Below, piece after piece: positions 55,964 through 64,000 of a DNA stretch of 64,000 bases. The notes under the pieces were generated by a model. It had not been told where the DNA came from. It did no database searches and saw only the letters and a list, made by a program, of their open reading frames with translations. The DNA lies in contig MTON01000005.1 in the NCBI GenBank assembly GCA_002010665.1, positions 106,264 to 170,263 on the forward strand. The letters run 5' to 3'. Source of the DNA: Candidatus Aminicenantes bacterium JdFR-78. GTDB lineage: Bacteria; Acidobacteriota; Aminicenantia; JdFR-78. The position numbers and the translations under genes are program-made. Numbering within the stretch: position 1 is the stretch's first letter; the number at the start of each line of letters is the position of its first letter.

Positions 55964-57007
55964 TTGAATTACTTTAAAGTAAAAAAAGACTTAGAAAATA
56001 ATATTTTATATCCATCCTATTTTCTTTATGGGGAGGAGACTTTTCTTATAGAGGAAATAATAAATTTGATAAAAGAAATTCTTGTTCCCTCTGAAAAGGG
56101 AGGATTTAATTTTAATAAATATGATTTAAATGAAAATAAATGGGAAGATATCATATCTTCAGCTCAGACAGTTCCTTTTCTCTTCTCAAAGAAGAGAGTT
56201 ATTTTAGTAGAAGTAAGGAATAGAAAAAACGAGAATCTAACAAAATCAGATGAAAATCTTTTAAAAAACTTCTTTTCTTCTTTTCCATCCCATTGCATTT
56301 TAATAATAAGAGCTGATAAGTGCGATAAGAGAAGACCATTATATAAATTTTTTACAAGTTTACCTTCTAATATATGTTTTCAAGTTGAATTTAAATTATT
56401 AAAAGCAAACCAGCTTTTATTGTGGATAGATGAAAAGGTTAAATCTAATGGCAAAATTATTGGCTTCAGCGAAAAACAGAAATTAATTGATATAGTGGGA
56501 AATGATTTAAGGAATTTAAATAATGAACTTGAAAAATTAATAGCTTTTATTGGTGATAGAAGAGAAATTCGTTCAGAGGATATAGAAGAAGTTACAGGTC
56601 ATATTAAAAGTTTTGCCCTTTGGGAGTTTACAGAGAGTTTAGAAAAATTTGATTTTGAAAAAAGTTTATCTATTTTTCAAAAGCTCTTAAAGGAAGGTTA
56701 TCATCCTTTGGTTATTCTAAGTTTCCTTACCCAATTCTTCCATAATCTATTATCTATTAAATTGATTATGAAGGAACAAGACGTTGATTTTAATAGTATA
56801 GCAGAAAATTTATCAATGCCATATTTCAAAACTAGAGATTTTATTGAGCTTGCGAATAAATTTAGTGAGTCTGAATTAAAGTATCTTATTAATCGTCTTC
56901 ATCAGCTTGAGCTAAAATTAAAAACAAGCTCTGTGAAGCCTAAAATTTTAGTAGAAAATTTTATTTATGAATATTGGAGAAGAAAAGGGAAGAAAGATTT
57001 TATTTAG
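55964..57007 (+). CDS. holA: DNA polymerase III delta subunit (TTG start)
   Basis: YPSYFLYGEETFLIEEIINLI, KKRVILVEVRN, DLRNLNNELEKLIAFIGDRREIRSEDIEEVTG. Confidence 0.9.
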   Translation: MNYFKVKKDLENNILYPSYFLYGEETFLIEEIINLIKEILVPSEKGGFNFNKYDLNENKWEDIISSAQTVPFLFSKKRVILVEVRNRKNENLTKSDENLLKNFFSSFPSHCILIIRADKCDKRRPLYKFFTSLPSNICFQVEFKLLKANQLLLWIDEKVKSNGKIIGFSEKQKLIDIVGNDLRNLNNELEKLIAFIGDRREIRSEDIEEVTGHIKSFALWEFTESLEKFDFEKSLSIFQKLLKEGYHPLVILSFLTQFFHNLLSIKLIMKEQDVDFNSIAENLSMPYFKTRDFIELANKFSESELKYLINRLHQLELKLKTSSVKPKILVENFIYEYWRRKGKKDFI

Positions 57008-57281
57008 GGGTAGAGGTGGCAAGTAAAGCATTAACTTGTTTTGTAAGTCTTGATTTGTATCTATCCCCTGTTCGAGGATGGATTGTTCCTTTTTTAACAG
57101 TCTTGTCAATAATTGAGATTGTCTGCGGTAACAATTTTAAAGCTTCTTCCACATTCCTATCCGCTATTGCTTTTCTCAGTTTTTTTATTTGTGTTTTCAT
57201 AGCTGATTTATTTCTCTTATTTATTTCTCTTCTTTTTAAGCTCCTACGGTGTTCTTTTTCAGCTGATTTATGTCTTGCCAT
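57000..57281 (-). CDS. rpsT: 30S ribosomal protein S20
   Basis: MARHKSAEKEHRRSLKRREINKRNKSAMKTQIKKLRKAI...GTIHPRTGDRYKSRLTKQVNAL. Confidence 0.96.
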   Translation of the reverse strand: MARHKSAEKEHRRSLKRREINKRNKSAMKTQIKKLRKAIADRNVEEALKLLPQTISIIDKTVKKGTIHPRTGDRYKSRLTKQVNALLATSTPK

Positions 57282-57336
57282 CTCTTCTTCACCTTCAATA
57301 TATTTGAAAAATTATAATACTTTAATTTAAAGGACT

Positions 57337-58902
57337 ATGTCAAGTGAACAAAAATATAAAAGACTGTTGAAATCAACAGTTTCTGTTTCATTGCCAACTA
57401 TTTTTAGTAGAGTCTTGGGTTTTTTCCGGGATATACTTCTGGGATACTTTATGGGGACAGGAACAGGAGCCGATGCTTTTACAATAGCCTTTGTTATTCC
57501 AAATTTGTTAAGAAGACTGACTGCTGAAGGTGCATTAACAGCAGCATTTATTCCTGTTTTTACTGAGATAAAGGTAAATGAAAAAAAGAAGAGAGTAATA
57601 GATTTTGCGAATGCAGTTTTTTACAATCTCGGTTTAGTCGTTTTGATTATAGCTATTCTTGGTATTATCTTTGCTCCTTATTTGGTTAAAGTAATAGCAA
57701 TTGGATATAAAGAAATTCCGGGCAAGTGGGAACTTACCATTAATTTAACAAGAATTATGTTTCCTTATATTTTTCTGATCAGTTTGGCTGCACTTTGTTC
57801 TGCTATTCTGAACTCTTATTTTAAATTTTTTATTCCAGCATCCACTCCAATTCTTTTTAACATAGCAATAATTCTCTCCGCGTGGTTTTTCACAAGTAAA
57901 TTTACAGAACCTGCGTATGCCTTTGCTATAGGAGTAATAATTGGAGGCTTTTTCCAGTTTTTTGTTCAGATTCCTTTTCTTTTAAATTTAGGATTCAACT
58001 TTAAACCAAGAATTACCTTTAAGGATGAAGCTGTTAGAAAAGTAGGGAAATTAATGGTTCCAGGAATTTTTGGTTTTGGAATTTTTCAAATTAACTTGGC
58101 TTTAAGCAGAGCTTTAGCCTCTCTTTTGGAGGAAGGAAGTGTTTCAGCACTCTATTACGCTACGAGAGTGAGAGAGCTTACACTCGGGTTATTTTCAATT
58201 GCTCTCTCAATTGCTTTACTCCCGACTTTATCAGAACAGGCAGCTCAAAGGAAAATGCCAGAAATGAAAAAGACATTAATTTTCTCGCTAAAATTAATAG
58301 TTCTTATTACTCTTCCATCACTAACAGGTCTTTTACTTCTTTCAAAGCCCATTATACAGGTGCTTTTTGAAAGGGGTGCTTTTGTTGAGCATTCTACAAA
58401 TCTTACTTCTACTGCGCTTGTATTTTTTTCAATAGGTCTTCCATTCATTTCAGGAAGCAAAATTTTAAATACAGTTTATTATTCTCTTAAGGATACCAAG
58501 ACTCCTGTAATTATAGCAGCAATAACAATGGTGTTTTATTTATCTCTTTCCTTTATTCTAATGAAACCCCTTAAAGTAGGAGGAATTGCACTAGCTCTGT
58601 CCCTGGCAGAGGCTGTTGGTCTTTTCCTGCTTTGGATATTTTTGGAGAGAAAAATAGGTGGTATACCCAAAAGGGAATTATTTATTTTTAGTTTTAAAGT
58701 AATTACCTGTTCTATTTTAATGGGAATTTTTATATGGATTGCTAGTAAAGAAATTTCCTTTTCAGAACTAATATTTATTAAAAAACTTGTTTATCTTTTT
58801 GTATTAATATTCTTGAGTATTGCACTTTATTTTTCATCCTCTTTATTAATTAATAGAAATGAATTAATATCTATTATTAATATTTTTAAAAAAAGAAAAT
58901 AG
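57337..58902 (+). CDS. murJ: Lipid II flippase MurJ
   Basis: [55 protein letters not shown]. Confidence 0.97.
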   Translation: MSSEQKYKRLLKSTVSVSLPTIFSRVLGFFRDILLGYFMGTGTGADAFTIAFVIPNLLRRLTAEGALTAAFIPVFTEIKVNEKKKRVIDFANAVFYNLGLVVLIIAILGIIFAPYLVKVIAIGYKEIPGKWELTINLTRIMFPYIFLISLAALCSAILNSYFKFFIPASTPILFNIAIILSAWFFTSKFTEPAYAFAIGVIIGGFFQFFVQIPFLLNLGFNFKPRITFKDEAVRKVGKLMVPGIFGFGIFQINLALSRALASLLEEGSVSALYYATRVRELTLGLFSIALSIALLPTLSEQAAQRKMPEMKKTLIFSLKLIVLITLPSLTGLLLLSKPIIQVLFERGAFVEHSTNLTSTALVFFSIGLPFISGSKILNTVYYSLKDTKTPVIIAAITMVFYLSLSFILMKPLKVGGIALALSLAEAVGLFLLWIFLERKIGGIPKRELFIFSFKVITCSILMGIFIWIASKEISFSELIFIKKLVYLFVLIFLSIALYFSSSLLINRNELISIINIFKKRK

Positions 58903-58906
58903 CAAA

Positions 58907-59350
58907 ATGAAAGTGGTTCTTCAGCGAGTAAAAGAGGCAAATGTGAAGGTTAAAGGAGAGGTTGTGGGTAAAATTGGGAAAGGAGTGGTGCTTTTAATTG
59001 GAATCGAGAGAGGGGATGGAGAGGAAGGTGCTAAATATCTGGCGAATAAGATTGTAAACTTGAGAATTTTTCCTGATAATAAGGGGAAAATGAACCTTTC
59101 TTTACTTGATGTAAAAGGCGAGATTTTAGCGGTTTCCCAGTTCACTTTAGCTGCATCTCTTAAAAAAGGTAGAAGACCAAGTTTTGAGAACGCGGAGGAG
59201 CCTCAGAAAGCAGAAAAATTATTTAACTTTTTTGTAAAAGAATTAAGAGATAGAAGAGTAAAGGTGGAGACAGGGATATTTGGAGCAATGATGGAAGTTT
59301 TCTTAATTAATGATGGACCAGTAACTTATATTTTAGAATATCCGAAATGA
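58907..59350 (+). CDS. dtd: D-aminoacyl-tRNA deacylase
   Basis: [82 protein letters not shown]. Confidence 0.97.
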   Translation: MKVVLQRVKEANVKVKGEVVGKIGKGVVLLIGIERGDGEEGAKYLANKIVNLRIFPDNKGKMNLSLLDVKGEILAVSQFTLAASLKKGRRPSFENAEEPQKAEKLFNFFVKELRDRRVKVETGIFGAMMEVFLINDGPVTYILEYPK

Positions 59351-59352
59351 TT

Positions 59353-60558
59353 TTAAACAAGTTCTAAAATGTGACCTAATTTTTCCTTTTTAGTTTTTAA
59401 ATAATTCCTATTTATTTTATTCGGTGGGATTTCAAGAGGAACTCTTTCAACTATTTCAAGGCCATAACCTGAAAGGCCAATGAATTTTCTTGGATTATTT
59501 GTTAATAATCTTATTTTTCGGACCCCAAGGCTTAAGAGAATCTGTGCACCTATACCGTAATCTCTTTGATCTGGCTTGAATCCAAGTTTTTTATTGGCCT
59601 CAACTGTATCCTCTCCTCTATCCTGAAGCGCATAAGCTTTTATTTTGTTAATAAGCCCAATTCCTCTTCCCTCATGATTGAGAATATAGAGTATTACACC
59701 TTTTCCCTCCCGAGCTATCATTTTCATTGATTGATGGAGCTGTTCTCCACAATCACATCTAAGCGAACCAAAGGCATCTCCTGTGAGACATTGAGAATGA
59801 GCTCTCACTAGAACAGGTTCATTTTCTTTTATTTCACCAGCAACAAGTGCAATGTGATGTTCATGGTTAATTATGTTTTCAAAGACATAAATCTTGAATA
59901 AACCATATTTTGTCGGTAATTCTGCTTCCACCACTTTTTTAACAAGGCGTTCATTTTTTAATCTATATTTAATTAAATCAGCAATTGTTATTATCTTTAT
60001 ATTATGTTTTTTCCCAAATTCAATGAGTTGAGGCATTCGAGCCATTGTTCCATCTTCATTCATAACCTCACAGATAACACCTGCTGGATAAAGACCTGCA
60101 AGCCGTGCAATATCAACAGAAGCCTCTGTCTGGCCAGCTCTCTCAAGAACTCCTCCGGGTCTTGCTCTCAAGGGAAAAATATGACCGGGTCTTGCCAAGT
60201 CTGACGGTTTTGTTTTTGGGTCAATGGCAGTCAGTATTGTTTTGGCTCTATCATAAGCGGATATTCCTGTTGTAATTCCATATTTTGCATCAATTGAGAC
60301 CGTGAAAGCTGTTTGGAACGGAGCAGTATTGTCTGTAACCATTAAAGGTAGCTGAAGTTCCTCCAATCTTTCAGGTGTCATGGCAAGACATATTAGTCCT
60401 CTTCCATATTTGGTCATAAAATTTATTATTCCAGGAGTAACTTTTTCAGCTGCAATCATAAGGTCTCCTTCATTTTCCCTGTCCTCGTCATCAACAATGA
60501 TTATAAGTCTTCCCTTTCTTACTTCTTCAATTGCCTCTTCAATGGTAGCTAAGCTCAT
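59353..60558 (-). CDS. ribBA: Bifunctional DHBP synthase / GTP cyclohydrolase II
   Basis: [52 protein letters not shown]. Confidence 0.97.
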   Translation of the reverse strand: MSLATIEEAIEEVRKGRLIIIVDDEDRENEGDLMIAAEKVTPGIINFMTKYGRGLICLAMTPERLEELQLPLMVTDNTAPFQTAFTVSIDAKYGITTGISAYDRAKTILTAIDPKTKPSDLARPGHIFPLRARPGGVLERAGQTEASVDIARLAGLYPAGVICEVMNEDGTMARMPQLIEFGKKHNIKIITIADLIKYRLKNERLVKKVVEAELPTKYGLFKIYVFENIINHEHHIALVAGEIKENEPVLVRAHSQCLTGDAFGSLRCDCGEQLHQSMKMIAREGKGVILYILNHEGRGIGLINKIKAYALQDRGEDTVEANKKLGFKPDQRDYGIGAQILLSLGVRKIRLLTNNPRKFIGLSGYGLEIVERVPLEIPPNKINRNYLKTKKEKLGHILELV

Positions 60559-61154
60559 TTTTTCCTCCCTTTTTCAGCAAATTGCTCGAACCATTGACTG
60601 AGATACTTTCCTATTAGATCACATTCAATGTTTATTATATCACCTGGCTTTAGCAGGTTCAAATTGGTGTGTTCAAGAGTGAAAGGAATAAGTTCAATTT
60701 CTAAATGATTTTCTGATAGAGAGGCAATGGTTAGGCTTACTCCATTTATTGCAATTGAACCCTTTGGAATTATATATTTTCTTAAGTCCTTTGGATAATA
60801 GATAAATAATCTCTTTCCAGTTCCTCTTTTTTCTACTTTTATAACCTTTCCTTTTCCATCCACATGACCTGTAACTAAATGCCCACTTAAAGGAGTTTGA
60901 AGAGTTAAGGGCATTTCCAGATTAACTCTACTTCCTGGTTTTAATAACCCAAGATTTGTTTTGTCAATGGTTTCCTGGGATAAAGAAAAATAAAGAAAAT
61001 CCTTTTCCTTTTTTATAAGGGTCAGACAAACACCATTCACAGCGAGGCTATCTCCCTTTTTTATTTTTGTGGAAATTTCTGAAGCCTGTAGAACCAGTTC
61101 CTTCCTTGTATTTTTTCTAACAACTCCCAAATGTTCTATAATTCCTGTAAACAT
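60555..61154 (-). CDS. ribE: Riboflavin synthase alpha subunit
   Basis: [47 protein letters not shown]. Confidence 0.96.
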   Translation of the reverse strand: MFTGIIEHLGVVRKNTRKELVLQASEISTKIKKGDSLAVNGVCLTLIKKEKDFLYFSLSQETIDKTNLGLLKPGSRVNLEMPLTLQTPLSGHLVTGHVDGKGKVIKVEKRGTGKRLFIYYPKDLRKYIIPKGSIAINGVSLTIASLSENHLEIELIPFTLEHTNLNLLKPGDIINIECDLIGKYLSQWFEQFAEKGRKK

Positions 61155-62255
61155 TTAAAAATATCCCTCAATTAATATATCCTTGTCAATTCTGAAATAA
61201 AAAATTTTCTTTAATTTAAGGACATCCTTCAACTCTTTGATTTGAGATTCTTCGAAAAGAGAAGGAGCCTCTTTGCCACCTATGAAAATTGGAGCTACAA
61301 AAATGAATATTTTATCAGCTAATCCTTCCATTAAAAAAGAGCTAAAAATTTTTCTTCCTCCCTCGACTAAAATACTTGTAATTTCTCTTTTAGCAAGATC
61401 CTTTAGAACCTCAATAATCGGAATCCTGCTTTCTTTTAATCTTAAGGGAATCACCTTTATTCCTCTTTTCTCAAGCATATTTATTTTCTTCTTAGAGCTA
61501 CCTTCACCTGTATAAATGATTATATCTCCTTTTGAAATAGTGCGTAATATTTTTGAGTTTTCAGGGATTTTAAGAGTGGAATCTAATATAACTCTTTTTA
61601 TTTTCTTATTTCGCCATAAGGGATGACGCACTGTAAGGAGAGGGTCATCACGAAGAATAGTATTTATACCAACCAATATGCTATCGAATTCCCCTCTTAA
61701 TAAATGGACATATTCTCTTGCTCCCTTTGAAGAGATCCATTTTGATTGAAAGCTTTGTGTGGCGATTTTTCCGTCAATGCTCATAGCAACTTTTAAAGCA
61801 ACAAATGGAAGTTTACTTTTGATGTATTTAAAATATACCTCGTTTAGTTTTTTTGATTCTTCTTCAAGGAGCCCAACTGAAACTTTTATGCCCTTTTCTT
61901 CTAATTTTTTAACGCCTTTTTTATATACTAGAGGATTTGGATCAAATGTCGAAATTACAACTCTTTTTATTTTAGATTCAATTATTTTCTCGACACAAGG
62001 AGGTGTCCTCCCCCAGTGTACACAGGGTTCAAGATTGAGATAAAGAGTGCTATCACTGGCTCGAGGACCAGCTCTTTCTATTGCAACTGCTTCTGCATGA
62101 GGTTTTCCAGCACTTTCATGAAAACCATAACCTACTATTTTTCCATCCTTCACTATAACTGCTCCAACGCATGGGTTCGGGCTGGTCCAGCCTTTTCCTT
62201 TTCGAGCAAGAAATAAAGCTAGTTTTAAATATTTAATGTCTTCTAAGTTACTCAT
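61155..62255 (-). CDS. ribD: Bifunctional diaminohydroxyphosphoribosylaminopyrimidine deaminase / reductase
   Basis: SPNPCVGAVIVKDGKIVGYGFHESAGKPHAEAVAIERA, LYLNLEPCVHWGRTPPCVEKII, LKVAMSIDGKIAT, ILVEGGRKIFSSFL. Confidence 0.97.
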   Translation of the reverse strand: MSNLEDIKYLKLALFLARKGKGWTSPNPCVGAVIVKDGKIVGYGFHESAGKPHAEAVAIERAGPRASDSTLYLNLEPCVHWGRTPPCVEKIIESKIKRVVISTFDPNPLVYKKGVKKLEEKGIKVSVGLLEEESKKLNEVYFKYIKSKLPFVALKVAMSIDGKIATQSFQSKWISSKGAREYVHLLRGEFDSILVGINTILRDDPLLTVRHPLWRNKKIKRVILDSTLKIPENSKILRTISKGDIIIYTGEGSSKKKINMLEKRGIKVIPLRLKESRIPIIEVLKDLAKREITSILVEGGRKIFSSFLMEGLADKIFIFVAPIFIGGKEAPSLFEESQIKELKDVLKLKKIFYFRIDKDILIEGYF

Positions 62256-63136
62256 CTTAATAATGCCCTCGCATATTCTTCTGGTGAAAATTCCATTATA
62301 TCATCCTCTCCTTCCCCAACACCTATAAATTTCACAGGTAAACCCAATTCATCTGATATTCCAATCACACATCCTCCTTTTGCTGTGCCATCAAGTTTTG
62401 AAACAAAAATTCCAGTTAATCCGGTAAATTTTAAGAATTCTCTTGCCTGTTGTATTGCATTTTGTCCAATTCCAGCATCAAGAACTAAAAGCACATCATG
62501 TGGAGCTCCTTTCACTTGTCGCGCGCATATTCGTGCTATTTTCTCCACTTCCTGCATTAGATTAATCTTGGTATGAAGCCTGCCACCTGTATCAATTAAG
62601 AAAACATCTACATCTTTTATTTTTAATGCATCAAATACCACTGAAGCTGGATCTTTTGCTGTGTAATTTTTAAAAACAGGAACACCTATCTTTTCTCCCC
62701 AGACTAAAAGTTGCTCAATAGCAGCTGGACGAAAGGTATCTGCTGCCACCATTATTACCTTCATTTTCCTCTTTTTTAAATAATTTGCAAGTTTTGCAGT
62801 GCAAGTGGTTTTACCACTCCCATTTACGCCTACCAGCATGATAACTGTTTTTGATTTTCCGAAATTTAAATTGATTGGTGATTTTGTGAGAATACTCACA
62901 ATTTCATTTTCAATAATCCTTTTTACTTCCTCGGGAGAAAATTGAACTCTAATTTTTTCTCTAATTGAGTTAATTATCTTTTGGGTGGAATTCCATCCTA
63001 CATCTGCTAAAATTAAAGATTCTTCAATCTCCTCAATTAATTCTTCTTTTTTTTTGTTTTTTAGAAGAATATTTTCTATGGTATTTTTAAATTTTTCTCT
63101 TGTTTTGCTTATTTTATTCTTCAGGATTAAATCCAT
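62252..63136 (-). CDS. ftsY: Signal recognition particle receptor FtsY
   Basis: VIMLVGVNGSGKTTCTAKLANYL, VAADTFRPAAIEQL, LIDTGGRLHTKINLMQEVEKI, SKLDGTAKGGCVIGISDELGLPVKFIGVGEGEDD. Confidence 0.97.
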   Translation of the reverse strand: MDLILKNKISKTREKFKNTIENILLKNKKKEELIEEIEESLILADVGWNSTQKIINSIREKIRVQFSPEEVKRIIENEIVSILTKSPINLNFGKSKTVIMLVGVNGSGKTTCTAKLANYLKKRKMKVIMVAADTFRPAAIEQLLVWGEKIGVPVFKNYTAKDPASVVFDALKIKDVDVFLIDTGGRLHTKINLMQEVEKIARICARQVKGAPHDVLLVLDAGIGQNAIQQAREFLKFTGLTGIFVSKLDGTAKGGCVIGISDELGLPVKFIGVGEGEDDIMEFSPEEYARALLR

Positions 63137-63229
63137 TTTAAGGTATTATAGAATCAGGTCATTTCAAAGTCAATTTTTGAGTTGACTTTTTTACTGTTTT
63201 GGGAAAAAATAATATTGAGTGAGGAAAGA

Positions 63230-63364
63230 ATGAAAGATATATGGAAAGGGATATTAACCTTAATACTGTTTGGTTCTGCTTTTCTTTTGGGATATTATTT
63301 CGGAGAAGAGAAGATAAAAAATAAGATACCTAATTTTCAGGAAGAAGAGGATTTTAATTTGTAA
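63230..63364 (+). CDS. Small single-TM hypothetical protein (about 44 aa)
   Basis: GAGGAAAG SD then MKDIWKGILTLILFGSAFLLGYYFGEEKIKNKIPNFQEEEDFNL; the track start at 63182 is probably too far upstream. Confidence 0.5.
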   Translation: MKDIWKGILTLILFGSAFLLGYYFGEEKIKNKIPNFQEEEDFNL

Positions 63365-63377
63365 GTTTTATTAATAC

Positions 63378-63406
63378 TTGACATAAAAAAAACACTTAAT
63401 TAATAT
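63378..63406 (+). promoter_or_regulatory. Putative sigma70 promoter of rpmH (TTGACA-17 bp-TAATAT)
   Basis: Consensus hexamers upstream of the rpmH GTG at 63440. Confidence 0.6.
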
Positions 63407-63439
63407 AAACTCTTACTTTCTTTTTTAAAGAGGAGTCCA

Positions 63440-63574
63440 GTGAAAAGAACATATCAACCAAATATTCGGAAGAGGAAAAGAACGCACGGATTTTTAGTTC
63501 GGATGAAAACAAAAGGCGGTCAGAAGGTAATAAAGAATAGAAGAAGGAAAGGAAGAAAAAGACTCACTGTTTAA
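63440..63574 (+). CDS. rpmH: 50S ribosomal protein L34 (GTG start; absent from ORF track)
   Basis: GTG-initiated frame gives [44 protein letters not shown], with AGGAG upstream. Confidence 0.97.
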   Translation: MKRTYQPNIRKRKRTHGFLVRMKTKGGQKVIKNRRRKGRKRLTV

Positions 63575-63957
63575 TGGATGAGAGATTAACTCCTAAAGAA
63601 AGAATAAGGAAAAGAAAAGAATTTTACAACTTATATAAGAAAGGAGAGAGAATAAATAGCAAATATTTAAGCGCAATTTATTATCCAAACAATCTAGGAT
63701 TTTCTCGATTGGGTATTTCAGTTAACAAGAATTTCGGTAAGGCAGTTAAAAGGAATAAAGCAAAAAGGTGGATTAGAGAGCTCTTCAGAAGAAACAAACA
63801 GCTTTTAAAAGTACCAGTGGATATTCTATTTATGCCAAAAAAATCCATTCTGGAAACAGAGTGGCAGGAACTTCAGGAGGACTATAAAAGACTTATTTCT
63901 TCAATCCGAGTTAAAAAAAATGAGGAAAATTGTATTAGGGTTAATAAAATTTTATAA
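63574..63957 (+). CDS. rnpA: Ribonuclease P protein component
   Basis: [35 protein letters not shown]...[31 protein letters not shown]. Confidence 0.94.
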   Translation: MDERLTPKERIRKRKEFYNLYKKGERINSKYLSAIYYPNNLGFSRLGISVNKNFGKAVKRNKAKRWIRELFRRNKQLLKVPVDILFMPKKSILETEWQELQEDYKRLISSIRVKKNEENCIRVNKIL

Positions 63958-64000
63958 AAAATTTATTTCTCCTTTGCTCGGTAATAGATGCAGATTTTAT
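63920..64000 (+). CDS. yidD: Membrane protein insertion efficiency factor YidD (3' truncated by window edge)
   Basis: [27 protein letters not shown], typical YidD N-terminus, overlapping the rnpA 3' end. Confidence 0.92.
   Translation, partial: MRKIVLGLIKFYKKFISPLLGNRCRFY

Noticed and set aside
62256-62400. FMN riboswitch ahead of the rib genes
   Set aside because: ribD start overlaps the ftsY stop and the sequence upstream is clear ftsY coding; no RFN-like leader seen.
1-64000. CRISPR array, prophage or insertion sequence
   Set aside because: No regularly spaced repeats, Cas, transposase, integrase or phage structural proteins recognised on either strand.

Overview
This 64 kb AT-rich window is a contiguous, gene-dense bacterial chromosome segment made mostly of core genes. 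No phage, transposase, integrase or CRISPR array was seen. Landmarks are dnaA-dnaN with two DnaA-box-like 9-mers, a phoH-pgpH(7TM-HD)-ybeY-CorC-era operon, a yggS-yggT-divIVA-yggU cluster, leuS-lptE-holA-(rpsT)-murJ-dtd, ftsY-ribD-ribE-ribBA, pyrK-pyrD-pyrF, and rpmH-rnpA-yidD at the right edge. rpmH has a GTG start, is 44 aa long and is missing from the ORF track. LPS/outer-membrane genes (gmhB, heptosyltransferase, lptE) indicate a diderm that also has DivIVA. Several secreted peptidases (S46, M28, M2/M3-like) and an orphan peptide-binding lipoprotein suggest a proteolytic heterotroph. An Aminicenantes/Acidobacteriota-like origin is possible but is only a low-confidence inference. The most notable items are: (1) an archaeal-type HMG-CoA synthase / thiolase / DUF35 Zn-ribbon triad; (2) a fused NapH-NapG-like polyferredoxin overlapping a Tat-signal DUF362 gene and a cell-wall amidase gene; (3) a second Tat-DUF362 gene paired with a DUF6599-like gene; (4) a GT4-like / GH130 phosphorylase pair; (5) a frameshifted DUF4143-type ATPase remnant next to tRNA-Arg; (6) a dnaA locus separated by about 57 kb from rpmH-rnpA. 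I found no convincing wholly novel system. Product calls come from reading motifs by eye, without database searches.
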